Below are positions 54,781 to 64,000 of a stretch of DNA of 64,000 bases, piece by piece. Positions within the stretch are counted from its first letter, which is position 1. Each line of letters opens with the position of its first letter. The position numbers and the translations under genes are program-made. This DNA is from Sporobolomyces roseus (Eukaryota; Basidiomycota; Microbotryomycetes; Sporidiobolales; Sporidiobolaceae), in the NCBI GenBank assembly GCA_016617785.1, contig JADILM010000012.1:698486-762485 (forward strand), written 5' to 3'. The notes beneath the pieces are model-generated. The model ran no database searches, was not told where the DNA came from, and saw only the letters and a program-made list of their open reading frames with translations.

Positions 54781-55720
54781 ATGGCTCGACCCTCTCGTAA
54801 GTGCTTACATCTCTTTTTCTCTTTTACTGATACTGAGGAGCTGATCAACAACGGAACAGGTACAATTCCAGAAATTTGTCCGTTCCTCTTTTACCGAGTT
54901 TGCATTTCCGAAACTGATTCAATCGTGTCCACTTAGACGCTCAGTACAAAGAGGAGATCTGGAATGCAGTCTCTGAACTGACAGTGGTACTCATGTCAGT
55001 GCAAGGAGTGGTAGGGGAGCGCTTGAGTGAGTTGTCGCTCGTTCATTTTGGGCATATTTCGAACTTTCGCTGATGAGGTGAGCACGAAATAGTTCTCTAC
55101 AATAACCCTCAAGGTTGTCGTGAGCTATTAGATGCTGAGACCGCTGCTCAAGCTGCTCGTAATCGATTCATTCAAGCGTGCTTGACTGCAGGAATTGCCA
55201 ATTGGCAAGAAACTGAGGAGGGGCGAGAAGTTAATCGGCTCTTGCGACTTAAAGACCGGGTGAGTCAAACCGTGTAACTCTCAGATGAGTAACCTTGCGA
55301 GAGCTGAAGATGATTATCGTTTCATAGGAAGAGGGATATCTTCAGCAAGCTAGACAATACATTCGAGATGCGGCTTCTTCCCAATCACTTCCTCAATCAC
55401 ATCAACCTGATCTTACGGACGTGACACCCTTTCAACCTCGAGCACGACGTCGCTCGACAGCATCGGAGAACGTTGCCCGAAATCGATGCCACGGAGGAGG
55501 AAGACGAGAACGTGGCACTCCTCGTCCTGCAGCTGGATCCTCTGCTCCTTCAAGAACTGGATCCACTCAAGGTCTACGTACTGCAACACTCTTTGCTGTT
55601 CCTGCAGATGAGAACTACAATGAGTTGAGTTCGCGAGTTCGAAATGATGATTCGTATCGCGTTGATCAACGCGGAAAAATCTATCAATTATCTCGTCGTG
55701 GAGAGGGCAATGGGTCATAG
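54781..55720 (+). CDS. Hypothetical protein, 227 aa
   Basis: Five exons, 54781-54796, 54860-54877, 54937-55026, 55093-55259 and 55328-55720, join in frame and end in TAG. The first two exons are only 16 and 18 nt. The N-terminal half is helical (YKEEIWNAVSELTVVLMSVQ, ELLDAETAAQAARNRFIQAC, GREVNRLLRLKDREEGYLQQ). The rest is Arg/Ser/Pro/Gly-rich and disordered. No family recognised. The donor GTCCGT of the second exon is non-consensus, so the 5' end is the least certain part. Confidence 0.65.
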
Positions 55721-57332
55721 AGATCTAAGCTGTAGGAAGCTGCAAGATGGAGGTAGATGGGTTAACAGGGAAGGATCCGGTTGCGAAACCTCGTCAGTTT
55801 GTGCTATTCTAGAGTCGTTGAATGTCTTCTTCGCGCAGTTAGAATGCTGTTACCGTCAAGAGAATGAAGATCATCACTTCACTGTATTTGCTTGAGATCG
55901 GGACGGGGAAAGCGCGAACGAAACGAGAGTTGCGAAAATAGAACGAAAGAAAAGCGCAACACTAAAACCGAATCATTCTCGCGCTTAGATCGTTGATAAT
56001 GTACTCCAGATTCCGCCTGGATCATTAGATCTAGGCAGAGAGAGTTGGAGAGAGCTGCTTAATTTATCGAACTTTGGCTTTCTCAGATCCGCTTCTCCTG
56101 CGCTCCAACGATATCACCAGCTACCCCACTATCGCTTCTAGTACATCGAATATGCCCTCAAGAGTAGATACAGCACGCAAGAACGGCTCAATGGCTTCAC
56201 CTTTGGCTTGGAAAGTTCAGAAACTGATCAAGATGAAAGAGGTAAGCAAACTCTCTCTTTCAGCGGCTCGAACTGGTAGGAGAAGGTACAGGGGGTATAT
56301 GACGGTGGATGAGAGGCCATCGGATGCATCGCTGACTCGTTATCACTGTTTGTTCAGGAAATTCGTTAACCCCCTCGAACTCTCTCTGCAAGATCTCGTC
56401 AGCTGCTGCTCCTAATGCTGTTAGCCGCTTCTCTTCTGCTTTGTATGCTCTCTGATATCTCGCTCTGCGCTTCTTGTGGCTCTGTCTGGCAAGATTGACT
56501 CTGTCTGGGTTTCTCTCCTCGCTCTCTCCAAGACAGAGCACTCAAACTATCCTAGCGATGGAGAGATACATATACTCTTCTTGACGCAAGCTGATGACTC
56601 CCTGCTCTTCCTTTTCACAGTCTACCCTCAATCCATCAACTCAAACTTCCCTCATTCCCTCCAAACATCCTTTCCTTGCCCTTCAGCTTTCAACTCTACA
56701 CTTCTCACACCTGGACACCAACCTCACCTACATCTTCACACTCTCATAGGAACTTACTGGAGTCAGCCTCGATATCTCCTACCATCGGATCAATCAATTT
56801 CGAAAATTCCGCTTTCCTCCCTCTCTCCTCCTCCTTCCCTTCTGATTTGTACCCTCTTTCCTCCACCGCACCATGTCTCCAACTATATCAACATCACTCA
56901 AGCAAGCCCTACAGTTGGTCTGAGAGAGGAATCAGCACCGCATTCGAATTTGAAGAGTTTGGAAAGGAAACTGGTGAATTTTGAGAATTTAGTTGAGGGG
57001 GAGCAGTCACTTTCAACCGAGATCAAGAGGACCGGGAGATTTGGATCTGGATGATGAGTTTGGAGAGGGGAAGGGGTTGGATGTTGCGACGAAAGGTTGG
57101 GAGGAAAGCTTTCGAGATCAAAGTAGATGTACGCAATCTTTTTCTTTCCCCCTCTCGAGAGCAGACACTGACGAGGAGTGAATGATTAGGTGGGATTCGA
57201 ATGATTCCTTTACGATTTACGAGAGGGTTGGAATTCGGGCTTCAAACTCAGGATCTCGGAGATGGAGAGTTACTAGAGGAGGAAGTTGAAGAAGTAGCGG
57301 TAGAACCCATCTATAGACCGTCTTTTGATTGA
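55721..57332. other. Region with patchy coding signal
   Basis: A plus-strand frame (56,476-57,054, with GEIHILFLTQADDSLLFLFT) may continue through an exon encoding LDLDDEFGEGKGLDVATKGW and, after an intron, IRMIPLRFTRGLEFGLQTQD to a stop at 57,332. The frames do not join cleanly near 56,960-57,020. On the minus strand 56,260-56,541 carries a basic helical frame (RARYQRAYKAEEKRLTALGA). One real gene may be hidden here, but I cannot define it. Confidence 0.3.
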
Positions 57333-60300
57333 CGGAGTGGAGGGAGGAAGGATAGGGAGGTAATTCGAAGCTTTTCTTCCGCTCGTTCATGAGATTGCGA
57401 AACTGACTTTTCGCTTTCTTCTTGAATAGAATGGTTCCCCTCGGCAGACTTGCACCTCTACTCGTTGATATCACTCGAGATCTGTTACCGACACCAGTGA
57501 GCTTTCATTCCTCTTCCTTCTTCCCCGGAATTTCGCTGATCTTGAACACGACTTCCGATAGTAACTTGCGAAAGCGCCTACTCTGACAGTCGTCTTCTCG
57601 TCGCCAACTGGTCGTAGAAAAAGAGGGTTATCGTACATTCGTGCTTGAGGAAGACGTGGAGAGAAGTGTTGTTGAGGATCGAGTTTCAATTTCGAGAAAT
57701 GCGGGAGAAAGTGCGGATTGAGTGATGGGGAATGAAGAGCTTGCGTAGGGATTGAGGGATACAAGTCTACTGGGTCACGTAGCCATGGCAGAGGTGAGTC
57801 TCCTCGCGTTCTCTCAAACCCGTTCAGTATTGATTCTTTGATTCTGTCGATTGCAGTTTTCGCTTTCCTACCTCAATCACATTCCCCCTTTCGGCTCCAA
57901 CCCTTCAACATATTCCTCTCTAATCTCCACACTTCCTTGCCCTCTCGCGTACACCAGAGCTCTCAACTTCTCCGAAACAATCGCATCTCTCAAAATTCCC
58001 ATTCTTTCGCCTTTCCTTTCAATCCCTTCATTCCCTTTACTCCTTTCAATCTTCCTTTCTCCCTCGCAACTCCACAAATCTTTCGCCTCGCTCTCCTTAA
58101 TTCTCACTCCATCTTTTCCCTTTCCCCTCGACGACTACTTTTCGCAAATTTCGACAAAACGCCCGAATCGATAGCTTAAAACGTTCAGGATCGAGCATAG
58201 GATCGCTGAAAAGATGGTACGGATGGAGAAGGAGGTTTTGTGGTCATTACGAGGCTCGACTTTGGGATTTATCTGTTTCGCAGCGTCGGAAAATGGTCAA
58301 ACGAGTGATTCAAAGGTGACGGGAGAGGCTGACAGCTCGTTATGGGCGTGAAGTATGATGTTACGAGTACACGTGGTGAGCTCCCTTGAATGGTTCGCTT
58401 GACCGTTTGAATGGAACTGACTACTTTCGAAATCCAAAGATCAAACATTCTGGATTCTCGATGGGATTCAATCGCTATCAATCTTCTCTCGCTTGCACTA
58501 TATTCTTCATTCTCTATTCTTTTGTTTCCCTTCACTCATTTCCCTTCCCTTCCCTGAGCTCTGAATCAAATCTCTGGTTTTTTTTAGCTCCTTTTCGCAT
58601 CGCATTCATTGAAATCGCTATCTCGTTGATCACACCAGCGTTCTCATGGTGTCGCCGAATTGAGGCTGTCCCGAGCATCATCGGAGAGTCAACTCAAGGG
58701 ATGAATCCTTGCTCTCTCAAGCGATTTCTCCTTCGAAGGAATTTGTGCGAATAGAGTTCTTTGTAAGATCTACCGTTCGAGCTACAAGCACTCTCTGGCG
58801 TCTTCTATCCGATGAGGAAGACCCATCTGAGTCAACTCTGCCTGATCAGAGCCGACGAATCCGAAAATTTGCGATGGTTTCGTCGGAACGACTGAATTGT
58901 TGTTCGGGAGATCCGCGTGAGATGGCTAAAGAGGATGTTGGGAATGGATGGGAGAAGGTGTCAAGCCATGATAGATCGATTGAGGGGATGGGAAGAGATT
59001 GAATGAGGGAGTGGAGGATGCGAATATCGAGTTGAATAAAGAATTCGGTCGAAACGAGACTGAAGTTGTCTGTTTTGACATCAAGGAAATCGGTCAGTGA
59101 TCATCAGGAGAGAGTAGTCCCCTTTCCTTGCATGCAGAGCGATAGAGAGGGTGACTAATCTGAACTTGATCAATCCAACTTCTCATCTTTTTCCCAATTT
59201 CGTCTGAATCACGACTCTATCCCGCCTTTTCGTTATCTCTCATACCAATCCCTTTGACCGCATCATCCATATGATCAATCTCGCCGTCATCTCCTCCGTT
59301 GAACTGGAGGTTTGGTCTGGAGAGAGGCTGTGTCGAACGAGATATCGGGAATTGGGATGAGAGAGATGGCGACAGAGGTAGTTGAGGCAGAGGGACATGA
59401 GAGAAGCATCACTGTAGAGTGTACACATAGAGCGAGTCAGCCTGTAATCCAAGAGATCCGGAGTTGAAGAGGAAAACGCACTTGATTTCGAAATTTCTCT
59501 CGTCGTAAAGATCTTTATCCCCTTCCTTCTTTCCGACTTTGTTGATCTCCCTCGATACGCTCTAGCTATCCCATCGACCGTTAGCCGCCGATTCCAGCGA
59601 ATTTCGAAGGTCATTGAGCCGCAGAATCCAAAATTGATCTTTCGAAACGAGATGATAACGATTCTGTTTTCTTGTTTCCGTTCCTGTTTGTGTGTCGAAG
59701 CTGTTGAGATCGTTTGCTGAAAGTGTTGCCGCTGAAATTGATGAGTGAGAGAGCGGTAGAAGACGAGAAACGGCGAGTTTCCGAAAAATGTCGATTTCCT
59801 TGAATTGAGTGGCTCGAACGCAGTTCTTCGAATAGAGCTGAGCTTGAGCATGTTCCGGAGAATAGTTTGATCGTATGAGCCAAAGCTGAGCACCGGTAGA
59901 ATGATTGCCTTCATCGAAGAGTCCATTCTTGATCGAACGAGAGAAAGATTCAAAGGTGATTTTGGGTTTGAACTGAGCTGTTGTTTGATCGAAGGGAGAG
60001 TAGAGGTGAGTAGAGTATTGTGTACGAGTTTCTGAGTGGTCGATCTAGCGTTGAGACGAGGGGGATGAGCAAATGAAATCGAGAGGGAAAAGTGGGGGAG
60101 GAGATCGATTCGATTAAGAACTCACCTTGGGCTGAAACCGGGCTCACAGGACTTGTGGGTGATCTTCAGAGCCTTCAAGAGGTCGTACGAAGTCTGTGAG
60201 CCAAAGCAGCGAGTTGAAAGTAAAGTGGAGAACTGAAAGAGACAAACTTTGGCTCCCTCCTCTTCTTGACCAATCACTAGCTCAGTTCCGATATCACAGT

Positions 60301-63300
60301 ACCGATTCTAGAGGCCTACTTTTCCCTCTCTACCTCCCTCAGCATTCCTATCGCCGTTCCTCTCACTCTCGGCCTCGATTTCTTTCAACTTCTCTCCACC
60401 TCATCCCACCTCTCTCCCGTATACAAGATTCACTCTGCATGCATTCGAGCCGATTCGTTACGCTATGGTACAAGAGTTACTTCGATGGACGTGAGAATGA
60501 GGAATCGAGAGATCCCTCAACTTTGAGGAGGAGATTCGGTTCAATCTCTGCCGGGATTGGAAGGGTAACGAGGGTGGATTAATGTGAGAGCAGTAATTAG
60601 GCTATCTGATCGAATCTAGGGTGATTGGGTTGCGAGTGATAGTGCGTTTCATCCGATTTCGCTTATCCGAGAGGCAAAGTGATTGACCCCTTTCTTTCGC
60701 AGCTGTACTCGTCGCTACTCGGGACAGCTCTCAAGATGGATTGGAGAGAGTGAGCGAAAGCAGGACGATGGAACGAGAGGGACAAGGATGAAACGGTTCA
60801 AAGTCCCTCGCAGAGATGGATTCAGAACTGGATTCTAGGGTTGGGGAAAGCAATGAGGGCGAGGATTGGAAGCTGTATGATGATGTCGAGTGTGTGTATT
60901 GACGGAGAACTGCCGAATCCTTTGGAAGAGTCAGTTCAAAATTTCGCTCATTCTTGCTTTCTTCGCAGATGCTGACACTCTTCCTCGTTCAAAGCATTCT
61001 CAATTCCTCCTCTCACATTGTCATCACCTTCGACTAGCCCCTCTCCCCCTTTTCAGTCCCTAATCGAACACAACTTTCCTCTCTTCGACGACTCGCATTG
61101 CTTCGAAACGATTCTTCAAACTCGCAAGTGCCGTTCAGACAACACAGATTTAAGGGAATAGGGGTAGATTGAGTTAGATTGCCTGGATTCATAAGTGGTC
61201 AAGGGAGAGACAGCGAAGATGGGAATGAGGGGATGCGAGATTCGAAAGGATGTCAAGTCAGATTTCTATCGTGAGTCGCCTCCCTTTGAGATCCCGTGAA
61301 AGCGACAGGTACTGAGAGGTTAGTGATGGAAAGTGTAGGAAAGTGATGGGAGGTCATTGGAGAAGTTCACAGGGGAATTTGCGCAAGATTTCGACTTGAT
61401 TAAATCGACAATTCCTCCCGTTCCACTCAAGCCCCGTTCTCAACTCTTCATACTCGTACTCCTCACCCTCTCTCACTCACAACCTTCCCTTTTTCAACCC
61501 GCAACAATTCAGTCATTGAGACATCCCCTAGAATTTGGAAGAGCGGGAATTGACAAAAGTTGTAGATGATTCTTTGCGAATGAGCCTTCTAAACCTTCGA
61601 ATCCAATCGTGTGAGTATCCTGACAGCTTCTATTATCCGGAGTGCGCGTTTCCTGCAGTATCGACGAGAGCGAAGCGAGTACGAGAGAAACCAAACTTGC
61701 GACATTTCTTTAATTTCGCAAAGAGAATCAATGAGTGAAAGCGGCGGAGAGTCTGCCATCGATGTTTTCGACGCTATTGCTGATCATTGATGTTGAGATC
61801 CCGGTTGTTGCGACCGAAACTTGCAGTTTCGCAAGCTCTTTGCCGAACTTTTTCGATCTTTCGCATTGAATTTGCTTTGGTTCCTGGACCTCTAGCGTCG
61901 GATAAATACAACCAGATCACTCTCTGAAGTGTGCCGAGTAAGGTGGTATTGCTTTCATTGATACTTGACAAATCCTTTCCTCGCAATGTTGTGAAATCAA
62001 CGGATCTCCTCCCAAAATCAAACCAAACTCGACCCATTTCAGCTTTGAAGACACTGGCCTATCCATCCAGTGTGAGTGAGACAAATATCTCATTTGTTAG
62101 AAGGGGATTCAGCATTTGAAACGAAAGTTTCTTTCGCAACTTTGATTGCGAAATGTGAAAGTTTCGGGTGTGCAATTGATCTAAACGACTCTCTTTAGCT
62201 GGAGAGTCATGAGGTCGTACAGGTGCACGTTTATAGGCCGGAGCGGAGTGTAGGAAGTTGAGAAGTCTAGCGAAGGATTGCGTTTGACGAGGATGAGAAC
62301 GAGAAAGCGTCGATGTAACTTCTCGTGTTGTCGAGTCCTTCGCATCTGCCGAGAGCTAGAGAGGTGTATTTAGCTTCCGAGAAAGATTCAGCTCGTTTGG
62401 ACGCTTGCAAGCCATTGAAATAGCTGCAGAAAGCGAAACGAAGCAGATTCCGACGCGAGAGAAGGCCGAAGCAGAGCTGATGATCGGCTCAGAGTGAGGC
62501 CCATCGCTATGAGAACGTATCCAAAGCAAAGATAGCGTCCTACTCAGTCTTAGTCGAGTGTAGAGAGCTGAAGAAGTGAATGAAAAGAAAGGGGGGAGCA
62601 GTCGATCAACCAGCGACGAAGCACGATCTTTGACTAGCTTGGAGTGATTATAGGAGCTGTAACTTGACTCTGAGCGTATTTCTGTGGGTATAGAGAAAGT
62701 GAGCGAGTTGGAGAAGAGAGAAACAGATCCCGCTTCATTCTTAACCTCCTACACTTCATCCACCGCTCAAGACTTCGCTAGCTATTCACAGAATCTATTC
62801 AAGAACCTCCATACATCGACCGAAATCGCTACCGACTTGTCCCATCCTTTCCCTCGCTCCCAGAATCTTCTCCTCTCAAAACTCTTCAACTCTCACAAGC
62901 CTCAATTTCAACGGCAACTTCAACGGCAACTGGTGAATGAGATTGAGGTGTTAGCTCAGTCTAGCTATTTGCAGCTACGCCGTCCTTCAAACACTCGCTT
63001 CCCTCCCTGCTTCTTCGCAAATTGCCTTCGAAATCTCCTTCAGATGAATCGGTTCAACTCAGTGCTGGATTCATTCTCGCTCATGGTGCATATTCTCCTC
63101 GCTCACTCTGATGTAATAGGCGGGAGATGCAAGCGAAATGCACAAGTGTGGAAGCCTCAAAAGAAGGAGTTTCTTGTAAAGTTCGAACGGCTCGGGAGGC
63201 CGATCTGACGGATTTGACGGTCTCAAATACACACAGTCGTGTTGATAAAATTATGAAGATTATCACTGACTCGTCTCTTTTTCGTTTACAGGTTGTTTTC

Positions 63301-63926
63301 GCCAACTTCTCCTCAGAAATCATTTCGAACTCTCGAAATTTCCCTCTCACTCGCCGCACCGACTCGCTACCAGCCTCTTCTTCGTGCCACATATCCAGTG
63401 AATCGAGATGAGTCAACGAGAGAAGGGGGAGTTGAATTAACGAGATTTTGAGGGAATCGAATTTGGGAAAGATGGGATTGCGAGCGGATTTACGTTGAGT
63501 TATTGGCACGCTGGGTGAGATCTCTTTCATCTGAATCGTTAAATGGTTCGCTGATGAGATCGATGACGAGTTCTTGCAGGTCTGGCGGCTGAAGATGGAT
63601 CGATTGATTCGGGAGGATTAGGAAATCTCTGCAAGTCAGGAATCACAGGTCTGCTTTCTCACCCTGTGCTCCCACTCGTCGATCGGAAACGCTGATAAAG
63701 TCGTATAGTGCAGTCGGAAGAACGATTCCCCTCTCTTTCCCCTCGCTCACTTTCGTCGCAAATTCGAAATCGCCTACTTCTCCGTTCCCTCAACTTCGAA
63801 CGCTCGATCTATCGTCGTGGGATCGATATCAGTGTAGGCACAACAAGGTATGCTGAGAAGGAGAGGGATCCTTATTGACAAAGGAAGTTGTGAATGCGAA
63901 AAAGGGTTAGAGTATTTCGAAATCTC
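57333..63926. other. Subtelomeric region without a well-supported gene
   Basis: About 6.6 kb between the last coding signal and the telomere. Candidate frames are a 237-codon minus frame (59,240-59,953), a plus frame of about 107 codons preceded by an ATG-GCA-GAG exon (57,784 and 57,858-58,174) and a 174-codon plus frame (62,684-63,208). None shows a recognisable domain, and I see no subtelomeric RecQ-like helicase motifs. Splice-like GTGAGT and CAG signals are frequent, so exons of unknown genes cannot be excluded. Confidence 0.45.
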
Positions 63927-64000
63927 AGGGTTAGGGTTAGGGTTAGGGTTAGGGTTAGGGTTAGGGTTAGGGTTAGGGTTAGGGTTAGGGTTAGGGTTAG
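63927..64000 (+). repeat. Telomere, TTAGGG repeats
   Basis: After a partial AGGG unit, eleven perfect TTAGGG units and a final TTAG run to the end of the window. The G-rich strand is the plus strand, so this is a right-hand chromosome end. No degenerate or interstitial telomeric repeats precede it beyond a single GGGTTAG at about 63,904-63,910. Confidence 0.99.

Noticed and set aside
1..64000. CRISPR arrays, prokaryotic operons, plasmid or phage genes
   Set aside because: The sequence is eukaryotic nuclear DNA with spliceosomal introns and a telomere; no such arrays were seen.

Overview
This is the right-hand end of a fungal chromosome. The last 74 bases are an uninterrupted TTAGGG telomere array running off the window. 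Nearly every protein gene is broken by many short introns (mostly 40-110 nt, GT-AG), and the recognisable genes are fungal types (Pho88/Snd3, Rad4, Erf2, Atg9, Los1, an Irc22-like protein, a DUF1996 protein). Together this suggests an intron-rich basidiomycete; I cannot place it more precisely.

Region 1 (1-14,123) is a repeat-rich tRNA island. Two near-identical arms (1-1905 and 4901-6832) face each other around a 3.0-kb unique loop. The arms differ by one 27-bp insertion and very few substitutions. Each arm carries the tRNA trio Ser(AGA), Thr(AGU), Val(AAC). A third, shorter copy of the trio (13,231-14,123) lies directly upstream of the Snd3 gene. A single tRNA-Ile(AAU) lies between. That makes ten tRNA genes; the Ser, Val and Ile genes have short introns (16, 7 and 13 nt). 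Between the copies are one clean 226-aa gene and two minus-strand genes whose exons I could only partly chain.

Region 2 (14,287-48,269) is a compact housekeeping block: Snd3/Pho88 (ER targeting), Rad4/XPC (nucleotide excision repair) divergent from the palmitoyltransferase Erf2, the autophagy scramblase Atg9, two tandem paralogous Myb/SANT-like DNA-binding proteins, a possibly broken gene, the tRNA exporter Los1/exportin-T, an SH3 protein, an Irc22/TRAP-alpha-like ER protein, a small helical protein, a membrane-anchored DUF1996 protein and a 317-aa protein of unknown function. For these I chained the exons in frame from start to stop.

Region 3 (48,270-64,000) is the subtelomere. Recognisable families stop. 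A few unassigned multi-exon genes remain (a partly resolved minus-strand gene, then 241-aa and 227-aa proteins, and a probably decaying gene). From about 57.3 kb to the telomere I see no gene I can support well. Functional links: Los1 exports tRNAs and sits on the same chromosome end as the amplified tRNA genes; Snd3 and the Irc22-like protein both belong to ER entry; Erf2 and Atg9 are membrane-traffic genes. No operon-like organisation is expected or seen.
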